This document shows, piece after piece, positions 26,413 through 36,132 of a stretch of DNA of 43,413 bases (position 1 is the first letter of the stretch; each line of letters starts with the position of its first letter). The stretch is taken from contig CAIQUX010000029.1 in NCBI GenBank assembly GCA_903875055.1, positions 1-43,413 on the forward strand, given 5' to 3'. The notes beneath the pieces were generated by a model that was not told the DNA's origin, did no database searches, and worked only from the letters and a program-made list of their open reading frames with translations. The DNA comes from an uncultured Bacteroidota bacterium. GTDB taxonomy: Bacteria; Bacteroidota; Bacteroidia; Chitinophagales; Chitinophagaceae. The translations under genes were made by a program, and so were the position numbers.

Positions 26413-28047
26413 ATGAATATAATTGAAAGTTGGAAATTCCTGGCCGGTATCGGATTCTTTCTTTACGGTATGAGTCAAATGGAATATCTGGTGAAGAAGA
26501 ATTCGGGCCGTTCATTAAAGGTCTTTTTAAAGAAGAATACTCATAACCTTTTCAAAGCGATTAGCGGCGGTGTGCTCATCACCTGTCTCCTGCAAAGCAG
26601 TTCGATTGTTTCACTCATGGTACTTGCCTTTGTAGAAACCGGCATCATCACCTTCAGAAATGCTCTTGGAGTGGTACTTGGGAGCAATCTCGGCACCACA
26701 TTGGATGGATGGATCATGGCGGCCTTCGGTTTTAAATTTGATATGCAATTGTATGCACTCCCTGTCATCGGTTTGTCCGCTATAGGCTTGTTTATCGTCG
26801 ATAAGCGAAAGAAAGTCAGACTGGTACTCAATATCCTTTTTGCCTTAGGCATCTTATTTCTGGGACTCACCTATATGAAAGATGCCGCTTTGGAACTTGT
26901 AAAATCATTCGAACTGAAGTCGTATATGAACCATGGAGTGTTAGTGTTCGTGCTGGCAGGTTTCGTATTGACTGCGCTCATACAATCAAGTTCGGCCACA
27001 GTGGCTATAACCCTTACAGCGATTTATTCAGGTATCCTTAGTTTTGAATCAGCCGCCGCTATCATCATCGGTTCAGAAGTGGGCACTACCATCAAGATAC
27101 TGATATGGGGCATGAAAGGGACAGCCGATAAGAAGCGGGTGGCATGGTCTGATTTCATTTATAATATCTTCACAGCTATATTTGCCCTGATTTTTTTAAA
27201 ATGGCTACTGTATCTGATCAATGATATCTTTACCATTCATGATCCATTGATAGGATTGGTATTATTCCAGACTATCATCAATTTCATCTCTATTCTGTTG
27301 TTCATTCCTTTCCTCAATCTATTTGTCAAATGGATGGGAAAACGTTTCCGGAATGATGACACTTCTGCCAGTTCCGACATCAGCCGGAATTTGCCCAGCC
27401 TTCCGGTACTAGCTGCAGATGCTATGAAAACTGAAGCCGGGCTTTTCATTATGCGAACAATTAAATTTATCAATCGTTTGCTTTGCAAACAATCTGAACC
27501 TGCCATCGGTTTTATTAATCAGATTAAGTCTATTTCTCATGTCGTCCCTACTATCGATGACGATTATACCCGGTTGAAACAAACCGAAGGCGATCTTCTT
27601 GAATATGTGGCTTCAATTCAGCAAGACGAACTTCATGATCAGGAAATAAAGCAGTTAAGTGACTATCAATATTCAGTGCGACAATGTGTGTATGCCGCCA
27701 AATCGCTCAAGGATATCAATCATAATCTGGAAGATTTCAAGGCTTCTGCCAATGATCTACTTCATAAACAAAACAGGATCATCGATCTTAACTGGAAATC
27801 CTTTGAACTTGAAATCCATAAAATGCTGACCCATCCATCGGATAATACGCATGAAATTGAGACGATTATGGCACGCACATTGGATGAAGAGAAGGTTGAA
27901 AATTTGTCTATCATGAATTATCTCAAAAGCGGATTGTTGAATGAGGTAGAATCAAGCACACTAATGAATGTACAACGTGAAATCATTTCGGCTAAGAAGG
28001 CATTGCTGATAGCCATTGAACATCTCGGCACTAATGGAAATTCATAA
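26413..28047 (+). CDS. Na/Pi cotransporter family protein with PhoU-like C-terminus
   Basis: I chose the ATG at 26413 (544 residues). An upstream TTG would lie inside the -7 element. The membrane half has about eight helices and two inverted repeats, each with the family motif QSSS: CLLQSSSIVSLMV (about 61-64) and ALIQSSSATVAITL (about 191-194). Paired GSNLGTT and GSEVGTT motifs complete the substrate site. The cytoplasmic part (about 325-544) is helical and PhoU-like, with DDDYTRLKQTEGDLLEYV and later coiled helices. Members take up phosphate with sodium, though several bacterial homologues have other or unknown roles. No pho genes are adjacent. It converges with the small secreted protein with only 4 bp between the stops. 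Confidence 0.9.
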   Translation: MNIIESWKFLAGIGFFLYGMSQMEYLVKKNSGRSLKVFLKKNTHNLFKAISGGVLITCLLQSSSIVSLMVLAFVETGIITFRNALGVVLGSNLGTTLDGWIMAAFGFKFDMQLYALPVIGLSAIGLFIVDKRKKVRLVLNILFALGILFLGLTYMKDAALELVKSFELKSYMNHGVLVFVLAGFVLTALIQSSSATVAITLTAIYSGILSFESAAAIIIGSEVGTTIKILIWGMKGTADKKRVAWSDFIYNIFTAIFALIFLKWLLYLINDIFTIHDPLIGLVLFQTIINFISILLFIPFLNLFVKWMGKRFRNDDTSASSDISRNLPSLPVLAADAMKTEAGLFIMRTIKFINRLLCKQSEPAIGFINQIKSISHVVPTIDDDYTRLKQTEGDLLEYVASIQQDELHDQEIKQLSDYQYSVRQCVYAAKSLKDINHNLEDFKASANDLLHKQNRIIDLNWKSFELEIHKMLTHPSDNTHEIETIMARTLDEEKVENLSIMNYLKSGLLNEVESSTLMNVQREIISAKKALLIAIEHLGTNGNS

Positions 28048-28051
28048 GAAT

Positions 28052-28579
28052 TTAGTAATCCCTTAGCATGAGTGCTCCCTTCCTGTAGGTCATGATAACA
28101 TACAACGAATGAACACCACGCCGTTTCCAGGTAGTCGGTATAGCACTGAAAGTATTATCGGCATTAAGATAGATGTCAGATACTCCATCACCATCGAAAT
28201 CATGTACGACAAACTGAATACCGGGATGATGTTTATATTGCACAAGCTGTTCTTTCGTATTCGGATAAGGCATATCTAATTGCAAGAAAGGAAATTCAAT
28301 GGCTTTCCGTTTACTGCTCAACTTAACTCTCAGATAATAATAGGCATGCGCTCCTCCATTCCCTACAAACCAAACTGTATCTTTCAATCCATCGCCATCC
28401 AGATCCCAACGGTCTGCATATTGGTAAGAACTGTTCATTGTTTTAGTTTGGGGATTATACAAGGTTACCATGCATTCCGGTAGAGGTCCTGTGAGCTGTT
28501 CTATCCCTTTTGAATGCGCTTGTGCGAATAGGCCGTAAGATGGCAAACATAAGATTACCGCAATTGCTATTGACTTCAT
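28052..28579 (-). CDS. Small secreted protein with two DxDGDG calcium-type motifs
   Basis: With the ATG at 28579 (175 residues) the protein opens MKSIAIAVILCLPSYGLFAQ, a signal peptide with a cut after AQA or FAQ. An ATG eight codons upstream is possible but adds a charged stretch. Two repeats of FG-GAP/EF-hand-like form are visible: DRWDLDGDGLKDTVWF and VVHDFDGDGVSDIYLN. Each has the DxDGDGxxD calcium-binding pattern, as in VCBS/integrin-like beta-propeller pieces, but with only two repeats it cannot form a full propeller. I do not recognise a named family. It is likely periplasmic or extracellular. Confidence 0.75.
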   Translation of the reverse strand: MKSIAIAVILCLPSYGLFAQAHSKGIEQLTGPLPECMVTLYNPQTKTMNSSYQYADRWDLDGDGLKDTVWFVGNGGAHAYYYLRVKLSSKRKAIEFPFLQLDMPYPNTKEQLVQYKHHPGIQFVVHDFDGDGVSDIYLNADNTFSAIPTTWKRRGVHSLYVIMTYRKGALMLRDY

Positions 28580-28603
28580 ATGATTTATTTTCCTTTCCGT
28601 CAT

Positions 28604-28977
28604 GTTACTCTAAAGTCCGGCCTGACTTCATTAAACCGATGTTTTATGAGTGAAATATATTTTTTGCCATGGAAAGTTAGTCTCATTTGTTCGAAATGCA
28701 ATCACATGATTTTGTATATAGTTGATTGACAACATGAAACGATACATTGATTCTCGTCAAACGTTAAGGCTTGATTTCTCGTCTGTAAGTACTTATGAAT
28801 AAACAAGACTTCTGCTGTTGGCATTTACTTTTTTTCAATGCCGTTTGCGTTTACGGGTTAAACAATGTAAATTTGGTAGGCTCATTGTATTTTCAGTAGC
28901 ATGAACGATGATGTCAGCACAAAACAAAAAATAAAAACTATCTCTAAAGCTTCATTCTTTACATACATTCTTTGATT
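28604..28977. other. Divergent intergenic region of 374 bp
   Basis: No gene is seen between the small secreted protein (minus) and the T9SS type B protein (plus). The right half holds a good promoter (28845-28875). The rest is AT-rich sequence without clear repeats. Confidence 0.5.
28845..28875 (+). promoter_or_regulatory. Promoter of the T9SS type B protein (TTG-N20-TAAATTTG)
   Basis: TTG at 28845-28847 and TAAATTTG at 28868-28875 match the Bacteroidota consensus with 20-bp spacing. The predicted start near 28882 gives a leader of about 95 nt before the ATG at 28978. Confidence 0.7.
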
Positions 28978-31089
28978 ATGAAAAAACTTTTCCTCGTACA
29001 GCTATTTCTTGTCTTTTTTTCCCTTCTCAATGCACAATGTATCTTGTTGCCGAATGCAACCCCGGGTAATACCTTGGTGCATCAGAATACCAATTGCTTC
29101 AACAACAGCGGTGTAGCTTTTAATCCAAATCAGAATTTGTACTATGGTGTACGGGCAGGGAACAGCAGCTTTCCTCTTGAAACATGGAGTGCGACTTCGG
29201 TTCCTTTAAGTCAAACCACAGCCGGATTCGATTGGAGAGGCATGTGGTGGAATCCAACAACGAATCAACTTGAAGGAAACGGATATAATACTTCAGGCAT
29301 TTGGAAGGCCGATTTAAATGGAAGCGGCTATGCGCTAAGTACCGGTGTGACTATTTTTTCAGGCATGAATCAACCCGACGCACAAAGCTGCGGCGATCTT
29401 GACTGGCAGGCATATGAAATACTCTATTATTTCAATGGCACAATCTACAGATACTCCCGCACTACAAATGCCTTGTTGGGTTCTTATCCTATTACAGGCA
29501 CACCCGTGGCTATCTCTAATCTCAATTCTACTACATTGATGTATACAGGTTGTACCGGCAAGGAAATTGCCTTGTTGGATTATGTCAATAAACGTGTGTA
29601 TGTGTATAATAAAGCGAATGGTGCTTATGCGGGCACCAGTCAATTACCGGCTACAGCTGTCACTACTAGCTCTTTCAGAACTTCCTGGGCCAATTGTCAT
29701 GTATGGCTTTTCAACGTGGCTGATTTTACATGGTATAGTTACAAGATATTCGATGTCTGTTCGGCTTGTGCACCGGTCTATACGATACAAAACCATACTC
29801 TTTGCAATGGCGATAGTCTCTTAGTTGCCGGCGTATGGCATCACCTGAGCGGGACTTTCAACGATACACTTATAGCGGCAAATGGTTGCGACAGTATCAT
29901 TTCAAGTGTCCTCACTGTATTACCTCCTGCCGCTTCAACACAAAATCATTCTTTATGTTTCGGCGACAGTGTTTTTGCAGGAGGAACCTGGCGACATGTA
30001 AGCGGCACGTATCACGATACATTGACTGCTTCTTCAGGTTGCGACAGTATTGTAACGCATATAGTCAATATCGCTGCTTTAGTAAGTACCAATACAACGG
30101 CAGCCATATGTGCCGGCGACAGTTTATTCCTTGGTGGTGCCTGGCGACATTTGGCTGGTGTATTTGTCGATACGCTCAGTACAGTGACAGGTTGCGACAG
30201 TTTTATATTTACTACCTTGATCGTACATCCTGTGTATATCAAAACGAATACGAAAACAATCTGTCAGGGTGATAGCATCTTGGCCGGAGGACATTGGCAA
30301 CACAGTTCAGGTGTCTATACAGATAGCCTCCATACAATTAATGGATGCGACAGTATTATCCGTACTGTTCTTGCCATCAATCCTACCCCGTATGTTAATC
30401 TTGGCAAAGACACCATCTTATGTCAGGGAGAGACTTTAGTCTTGAATGCTGCATCAACGAATGTCACCTATCTATGGTCGGATAATTCGACGAACTCGAC
30501 ACTCACGGTCACACAAGGAGGAACCTATTGGGTCGAGGTGGCTATCAACAGTTGCAAAGACAGAGACACCATCAATGTGGTAGTCAACGAAAGACCTGTA
30601 GTGGATCTTGGCCCTGATCAAAGTTTATGCCCTGACAGGACGGTCTTTTTAGATGCAACTACTTCCAATGCAAAATATCTTTGGCAGGATAACTCCACGA
30701 AAGCAACTTATACAGTCAGTACAGATGGCATGTATTGGGTGCGTGTGACAGTCAGGAATTGCTCTGCAAGCGACACAGTGAAAATTGATTTTGCCAATCC
30801 TGATTGTGGTTGCCCTGTTTTTATTCCTAATGCATTCTCACCGAACAATGATGGAAAGAATGATGAAATCGGCTTAGTGAATACCTTCGGAGTTGATCTG
30901 AAAGATTTCAGGATTTATAATCGATGGGGACAAGAAGTCTTCAAATCACAAAGCCTGTTCGATACCTGGAATGGTAATTTCAAAGGTGGCCAATCCGAAA
31001 TAGGTACTTATTATTATGTAGCCAGATATCATTGCCGTTACAATAATAAAGACTATGTATTGAAAGGTGATATCACCCTGATCCGTTAA
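28978..31089 (+). CDS. Secreted repeat protein with T9SS type B sorting domain
   Basis: I use the ATG at 28978 (703 residues), giving MKKLFLVQLFLVFFSLLNAQ, a clean signal peptide. The longer frame begins with TTG. Residues about 20-260 look like a beta-propeller-like domain with WNPTTNQLEGNGYNTSGIW and DLDWQAYEILYYFNG. Four exact 51-residue repeats follow (CxGDS ... G.W.H.SG...DTL....GCDSI). Two Ig/PKD-like units come next (LGKDTILCQGETLVLNA, LGPDQSLCPDRTVFLDA). The end is the gliding-motility-associated, CHU_C-type T9SS type B domain (VFIPNAFSPNNDGKNDEIG ... YNNKDYVLKGDITLIR). It is exported through T9SS and is probably surface-attached; adhesion is the usual guess. It has its own promoter. 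Confidence 0.9.
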   Translation: MKKLFLVQLFLVFFSLLNAQCILLPNATPGNTLVHQNTNCFNNSGVAFNPNQNLYYGVRAGNSSFPLETWSATSVPLSQTTAGFDWRGMWWNPTTNQLEGNGYNTSGIWKADLNGSGYALSTGVTIFSGMNQPDAQSCGDLDWQAYEILYYFNGTIYRYSRTTNALLGSYPITGTPVAISNLNSTTLMYTGCTGKEIALLDYVNKRVYVYNKANGAYAGTSQLPATAVTTSSFRTSWANCHVWLFNVADFTWYSYKIFDVCSACAPVYTIQNHTLCNGDSLLVAGVWHHLSGTFNDTLIAANGCDSIISSVLTVLPPAASTQNHSLCFGDSVFAGGTWRHVSGTYHDTLTASSGCDSIVTHIVNIAALVSTNTTAAICAGDSLFLGGAWRHLAGVFVDTLSTVTGCDSFIFTTLIVHPVYIKTNTKTICQGDSILAGGHWQHSSGVYTDSLHTINGCDSIIRTVLAINPTPYVNLGKDTILCQGETLVLNAASTNVTYLWSDNSTNSTLTVTQGGTYWVEVAINSCKDRDTINVVVNERPVVDLGPDQSLCPDRTVFLDATTSNAKYLWQDNSTKATYTVSTDGMYWVRVTVRNCSASDTVKIDFANPDCGCPVFIPNAFSPNNDGKNDEIGLVNTFGVDLKDFRIYNRWGQEVFKSQSLFDTWNGNFKGGQSEIGTYYYVARYHCRYNNKDYVLKGDITLIR
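29797..30408 (+). repeat. Four tandem 153-bp coding repeats
   Basis: The first cysteine codon of each unit lies at 29803, 29956, 30109 and 30262, an exact 153-bp (51-codon) period. Each unit encodes C-x-GDS, a W-x-H-x-SG segment and a terminal GCDS motif. Confidence 0.85.
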
Positions 31090-31376
31090 TCTTTCAGGGT
31101 ACCTAAACGCCTTGCAAATTAGGATCTGCGCATACCAAAATTTTTTTAAATCGTATCGTTAACCATCACTCTTTTTCCTACATCGGGCAATGTGCCTGTT
31201 AGCAATTTACAGCAACGATAGAGGCGATTTGCCCAATGAGATTGCAGACAACTCTCCTATCCTACGCCAGCAACATTCATGAAAGACACAATGTTCATTA
31301 CGACGGAAACATTTATTTCATAAAGTTCTTGTGATCATCCGCCCTTTTCTGCCGATATCAATTTTAACGTTGCATA

Positions 31377-33938
31377 TTATTCCTTTATGAATTGTTCCAC
31401 ATAAGAGTTTCTGTCAAGCTTGACCTTGATGGTATATATCCCTTTGCTGAATGAGGCTACATTCAACTTCGTCGTATTCGACGTACGTTGCATTAATTGT
31501 CCTATTGAATTGAAAATTTCAATTTCAACCTTTCGCGAAAATGATTTAATATCAACATACAATTCTGTTTGTGTCGGGTTGGGGTAAATAAGTATTGCAT
31601 TGTCGGCATATAACTGATGGCCAATTGAAGTAAGGTTTTTCACGATTTCAATTAAATGATTTCCTGGCAAGAGTATCAATGAAGTTTGCAAAATACCATT
31701 TGTATCTGTAAGAGCTGTTGAAACGATAGATCCATCGACCTTCACAAAATATGAACCGACATGCAAATCTGCTGCAAAAATTCCAATGGTTCTGTTACCA
31801 TGTACCTGATTAAAAAAATGATAGACTTTTCCTGTGTCTGAGTTACCTGAAAAGAAATATAACGTATCGTTCCAGTCAGCACCCACAGAAACGTTGTTTT
31901 GAAATGCTATGCCACCCGCCACTGAACTATTCAGACTGTCACCAATTTGTATGGTATGTAAATAAACAATTGTATCTGTGATGGTCTTAGGCCTGACTTC
32001 AATTCTCCAATTTCCCGGTGTGTAGTAACTGGTGTCAGGGCTTACCAAAGGAGGATAATTCACCCCATCGACCCAATACTCATAACCGGCTCCGCCTATG
32101 AGTGTCGTGGTTGTGCTATCGGGCAACAATGTTCGAATAGCAAGATTTCCGTTGCCATTTGATGCTGTATAATCCTTACCGCTGAACGTTTCAATATGCC
32201 CGGCCACCTCGGTACTAAGAATACTTCCACTGATGACAGGTTGGTTCGCAAAATGCCCAACCCATTTGATATCTCTTTGATTTGTGCCGATATTAGTTAA
32301 GTGAACATGGTCAATCACGATTACCTTGTTTGGATTAAGATATAATAACCTCCTGCGAAAAAAATCAACCTTGTTCGAATTGTAAGACAATTGAGCATCT
32401 GAAACATGATAGGTATACTTAGCGCCCGAAGCATATTGTATCCATGCGCCCCGTTGGTTCTGCGGAAGAAAAATATCATTATAATTTTGTAATGCCACCG
32501 ATTCTATTTGCCCGCCATCGTTAGATGCAGGATTCCCAAAACAAGTATAGCTCTCTGCAGAGTCATAGACGCAAATACTGTTATGGGCAATAGTTCGCTG
32601 ATAATAGTTGATGTAGTGATTGCCACCATATGTGTCATAATACCCGGATTCTATGAGCAATGGCTTGTCTTTGAAAATAGTAAATGAATTATTTTCACGA
32701 TGCTCATGGGCCGATTTCTTACTTGGTGCATCATAATAAGTGATCATTGTGGCATCGCTGCTCCATGATGAACGACATACAGACAGTCCCACTTTATCAG
32801 CCCACCAATATAAAGGATTGTCTGGTTGGGTAACAACGGGCATCGTAAAATCCTTGTATAACAGTTTTGTAAATTTATCCATGGTATTACCGGTGAAAGC
32901 AGGTTGGGAGTAATATTGCGCCATCCATAAACTACGGGGATCATTAAAGATACGGGCGTGTAAATACATCACCCTGTCACCGGCAATATTCGTTTCACCA
33001 TCACCCAAATGAATACATTTTTGATTGGGTTGAATGAAATAAATGTATTGATTGATACTATTCTTGACCCAAGGCAAATCCGTATAAAAATTTTTGTTCG
33101 TACCTACGCGCATATTCTCAAACAATTGAAACTGGTCGGTAAGCGACCACATAGCATAGGCTGCGCCCCAGTTCCAACCACCATCGTCATCACGGTAATA
33201 TGTCCAACAAGGAATAAACCCGTTGATATGTTTATCGTAAACATTTTGATACCATTGGTTCACGGTGTCTTGCTGTGCTAATGACAAACCGGGTGCCTGG
33301 TGAAGAACCAATGCATTTTGATTGCAAAAAATGTTATTCCAGGTATTATGACTTGATACATAACTTGTTCCTGCGCTTGAATAAATGTAGGTATTCATAA
33401 ATTCCCTGCTCATCTTATACATCGATTGTTCCAATGAATCTCTGAGTGCAATTGGAAAATTGTTGTAGCACCAGTCAAGAAACAAGTCGCCGCTTCCACT
33501 CATCTTACGCAACAAATCTTCTTTTGGATACCAACCCATGGTGGCAAAATTTGTTGTATCGATTGTATTCATCACTTGCCGCGCAATAAAACGGCAGCGT
33601 TTCAATTCCAATGGGTCGTTTGTTAATTTGAAAATCAATAGTGATAATTGTGCCTGGTCTGCTGCCCATTGCGAGTTCCAGTCCCAAGTCCAAAGTGTGG
33701 AATCTGTACCTAAGAGATATAACTGAGGGTCATTAATCCACCAATTGTTATAGGCATATACTATATTATTGAAGGTGGTCTGACAGTCCCCTGGAGTCAG
33801 TATATTGGCTTGAAGCCAGGCTATTCTTGTAGAGTCTGCATAAATCCTTGGTCGATTCGTATGTATGACTGGATATTGAGCATATGCAAAAGTGATCAAT
33901 GTCAATAAGATAAAACTGAGTACTGCCTTTTTCATCAT
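31377..33938 (-). CDS. Heparinase II/III-family polysaccharide lyase with T9SS type A sorting domain
   Basis: The 853-residue protein starts MMKKAVLSFILLTLITFAYA, a signal peptide. Residues about 25-370 form an alpha/alpha-toroid rich in Trp and Tyr (HNTWNNIFCNQNALVLH, DDDGGWNWGAAYAMW), as in alginate/heparin lyases. The central beta-sandwich has the heparinase II/III signature SAHEHRENNSFTIF, then ESGYYDTYGGNHYINYY and RTIAHNSICVYD, which provide the expected His and Tyr residues. A further beta domain precedes the T9SS type A tail (ILIYPNPTQTELYVDI ... RNSYVEQFIKE). The role is elimination-type cleavage of a uronic-acid-containing glycan outside the cell; the exact substrate is unknown. No SusC/D pair or other carbohydrate genes are adjacent, so it is not in a recognisable utilisation locus. 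Confidence 0.85.
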   Translation of the reverse strand: MMKKAVLSFILLTLITFAYAQYPVIHTNRPRIYADSTRIAWLQANILTPGDCQTTFNNIVYAYNNWWINDPQLYLLGTDSTLWTWDWNSQWAADQAQLSLLIFKLTNDPLELKRCRFIARQVMNTIDTTNFATMGWYPKEDLLRKMSGSGDLFLDWCYNNFPIALRDSLEQSMYKMSREFMNTYIYSSAGTSYVSSHNTWNNIFCNQNALVLHQAPGLSLAQQDTVNQWYQNVYDKHINGFIPCWTYYRDDDGGWNWGAAYAMWSLTDQFQLFENMRVGTNKNFYTDLPWVKNSINQYIYFIQPNQKCIHLGDGETNIAGDRVMYLHARIFNDPRSLWMAQYYSQPAFTGNTMDKFTKLLYKDFTMPVVTQPDNPLYWWADKVGLSVCRSSWSSDATMITYYDAPSKKSAHEHRENNSFTIFKDKPLLIESGYYDTYGGNHYINYYQRTIAHNSICVYDSAESYTCFGNPASNDGGQIESVALQNYNDIFLPQNQRGAWIQYASGAKYTYHVSDAQLSYNSNKVDFFRRRLLYLNPNKVIVIDHVHLTNIGTNQRDIKWVGHFANQPVISGSILSTEVAGHIETFSGKDYTASNGNGNLAIRTLLPDSTTTTLIGGAGYEYWVDGVNYPPLVSPDTSYYTPGNWRIEVRPKTITDTIVYLHTIQIGDSLNSSVAGGIAFQNNVSVGADWNDTLYFFSGNSDTGKVYHFFNQVHGNRTIGIFAADLHVGSYFVKVDGSIVSTALTDTNGILQTSLILLPGNHLIEIVKNLTSIGHQLYADNAILIYPNPTQTELYVDIKSFSRKVEIEIFNSIGQLMQRTSNTTKLNVASFSKGIYTIKVKLDRNSYVEQFIKE

Positions 33939-34038
33939 TTTTCTATTACTGTCAATTTTATTTCTTGAAGGATATCTTCAAAACCTCTCCTTTTGCATTC
34001 TACATACTACAGCAGAGAAGTAAATTTACTCTTATTCT

Positions 34039-35148
34039 TTAAGTGATTTGATGAACTACCGGTAATTTAAAAGTTGGATAATCAGTATAGCCTTTCTCAT
34101 CGGCTGAATAGAACAGGTCTGTCTTCAGATGTTGTGAGAGTTCCTGATGACGTTCTAAACGTTCTACCAAATCAGGATTATTGATAAAAGGGCGACCGAA
34201 TCCTATAAGATCACATAAGCCACTTTCAACATCTTCTTCGGCCCTGTCAATATCATAACCGCCACACAGGATCAATGTATTCGAAAAATTCGTCCGGATC
34301 AGTTTTTTAATTTCTATCGGAACCGCCGGTGCACCCATTGCCGAATGATCGACCAGATGGATATACGCTATACCTAAAGTATCAAGCTCGGTGGAGAGAT
34401 AATCATAGGTCTCACTGATTTCAGGATAAATAGGCATATCACTTGCCACACCATAGGGCGATAAACGAATACCGGTCTTTTCCTTTCCGATCGCTTTCGC
34501 AACCGCTTCAACCGTTTCCAATACAAATCGGCAACGGTTTTCTACATTACCTCCATATTGATCTGTACGCACATTACTCACAGGCGATAAAAATTGCTCC
34601 AGCAAATAACCATTCGCTGCATGCAATTCTACCCCATCAAACCCTGCCTCGATAGCTAATTGTGATGCTTTGACATATTCTTCCCGTGTAGAAACGATGT
34701 CCTCAGCCGTCATCGCTTTCGGAACTGGAAAGTCTTGTAATTGCTGAGCATCCGTCCACATCTGACCGGCTGCCTTCACAGCTGAAGGTGCTATGATACG
34801 CGCATCCTTATCCATGTTCAGGGGATGACTGATTCGTCCTGTGTGCATCAATTGTAATACGATCTTACCACCACTTTTATGGACGGCTGTTGTCACTTTT
34901 TTCCAACCCAGCATTTGCTCTTCAGTAAACATGCCCGGAATACGCGCATAACCCAACCCATTGGGCGAAGGTGAAGTTCCTTCGGTAATGATAAGTCCGG
35001 CTGTGGCTCTTTGTTGATAATAGGTGGCCATCAGATCATTCGGAATATTACCGATCGCTCTGCATCTTGTCATGGGTGCCATCACAATTCTGTTTCTTAA
35101 ATCCATCTTCCCCATTTTAACAGGGTTACATACTTTGTATTGTTTCAT
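34039..35148 (-). CDS. Old Yellow Enzyme family ene-reductase (NemA-like)
   Basis: This 369-residue FMN-dependent TIM-barrel enzyme reduces activated C=C bonds (enones, maleimides, nitro-esters) with NAD(P)H. It shows MDLRNRIVMAPMTRCRA at the N-terminus. The active site is H176, N179 and Y181 in ELHAANGYLLEQF, the His/Asn/Tyr pattern of classical OYEs. R-containing SNVRTDQYGG and the phosphate-binding LCGGYD and IGFGRPFINNPDLV motifs follow. It lies 32 bp after the SOUL gene on the same strand, so the two are probably co-transcribed. No TetR or MarR-type regulator gene is adjacent. Physiological substrate unknown; a role in electrophile detoxification is inferred from the family. Confidence 0.95.
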   Translation of the reverse strand: MKQYKVCNPVKMGKMDLRNRIVMAPMTRCRAIGNIPNDLMATYYQQRATAGLIITEGTSPSPNGLGYARIPGMFTEEQMLGWKKVTTAVHKSGGKIVLQLMHTGRISHPLNMDKDARIIAPSAVKAAGQMWTDAQQLQDFPVPKAMTAEDIVSTREEYVKASQLAIEAGFDGVELHAANGYLLEQFLSPVSNVRTDQYGGNVENRCRFVLETVEAVAKAIGKEKTGIRLSPYGVASDMPIYPEISETYDYLSTELDTLGIAYIHLVDHSAMGAPAVPIEIKKLIRTNFSNTLILCGGYDIDRAEEDVESGLCDLIGFGRPFINNPDLVERLERHQELSQHLKTDLFYSADEKGYTDYPTFKLPVVHQIT

Positions 35149-35180
35149 TGTATCGTTATTTAATCATTTATTAAATTCTC

Positions 35181-35783
35181 TTAATTAAAATTTTCCGACT
35201 TCAAAGCCACTATCACTTCATTTCTTCGACCAAACAGTTGATACGGAGGATTATATCCCAGAAAACGAAAATCGCCATAAAACGAAAGTCCTTTATCTTG
35301 CAAAGCCCTTCTGAGATGATTGATATGTAATTGTATACTGTTAGCATTCGCAAATCCTGAAAATCGCATGACAGCCACATATTCGGGTGCCGATGTAATA
35401 ATAGATATTCCTGAGTCTAAGGGTGTCGGTACTGTCGATGGCGTATACTCTGAAGGAAGCACAAAAGACATGGTGGATTGTGTGTCTCCAATATCCATAT
35501 GCACGGGTGAGGTCATCGCGATTTGTTTCTTTTCACTGTTGCCTCCGAAAATATATTTCGCCAGGGTACGAAAGCCTGTATTCCCCAAATCACGATACGA
35601 TGTGGATGCAGATGCAATCATAGCCATGGTAGCAGCCGGGTAATAACGTATCTCAAAATCTTTCTCTACCCGAATGACCTTGTAAGGCTGGGTTTCTGTC
35701 TTATTGACTGACATGGTCGTATAGATTTGAAAGACAAGGAAAACAACGATCAGCACGATCACGATGACTATAACTACTTTCAT
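35181..35783 (-). CDS. SOUL family heme-binding protein
   Basis: This 200-residue protein has one N-terminal membrane helix (KVVIVIVIVLIVVFLVFQIY), which serves as a signal anchor. The SOUL/HBP domain follows: YKVIRVEKDFEIRYYPAATM, FRTLAKYIFGGNSEKKQIAM with TSPVHM, and the C-terminal NEVIVALK strand. SOUL proteins bind heme or tetrapyrroles in animals and plants; bacterial members are less well studied. The domain is probably exposed to the periplasm. It is the first gene of a pair with the ene-reductase (32 bp). Upstream, CATTCAATAAAG on the minus strand also occurs before the TPR gene, possibly by chance. Confidence 0.92.
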   Translation of the reverse strand: MKVVIVIVIVLIVVFLVFQIYTTMSVNKTETQPYKVIRVEKDFEIRYYPAATMAMIASASTSYRDLGNTGFRTLAKYIFGGNSEKKQIAMTSPVHMDIGDTQSTMSFVLPSEYTPSTVPTPLDSGISIITSAPEYVAVMRFSGFANANSIQLHINHLRRALQDKGLSFYGDFRFLGYNPPYQLFGRRNEVIVALKSENFN

Positions 35784-36030
35784 GGGAATTCATTTTATAT
35801 AAAAAGATCAATTGATTCATCTACTTGCACTTTATTGAATGACCTTACCCATAACTTTCTCCGGGATAAAAATACGATTAATTGTAATAGAATTCTCAGC
35901 ATGCTACAAAGGTCAATACAAACCGTACAAATAACCTTACATAATACTGACAGAAATTGTATAATTCACACTTTAGATTCTAAGAACGGGGAACATAAGT
36001 ATCTCTTGCAGCAATAAACGAGTTTACTCG

Positions 36031-36069
36031 GCGAGATTGAGACGTTGCCAATGTGTGCTGGCATCTCGT
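36031..36069. repeat. GCGAGATTGAG...GGCATCTCGT element, copy A
   Basis: Starts GCGAGATTGAGACGTTGCC and ends TGTGCTGGCATCTCGT. It matches copy C at 39008-39046 over the same 39-bp length, with mismatches concentrated in the middle. CGAGAT and ATCTCG at the ends form an inverted repeat. Confidence 0.65.
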
Positions 36070-36104
36070 GTGTTCAAAAGAGGATTAGAATCATTCATTC
36101 ACTG

Positions 36105-36130
36105 GCGAGAGATTGAGGCCTTGCCGATGT
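36105..36130. repeat. GCGAGATTGAG element, partial copy B
   Basis: GCGAGAGATTGAGGCCTTGCC matches the left half of copies A and C, with a 2-bp insertion. It lacks the right half and runs directly into the 77-bp palindromic repeat at 36133. Like copy C it is preceded by CATTCACT. Confidence 0.55.
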
Positions 36131-36132
36131 TT

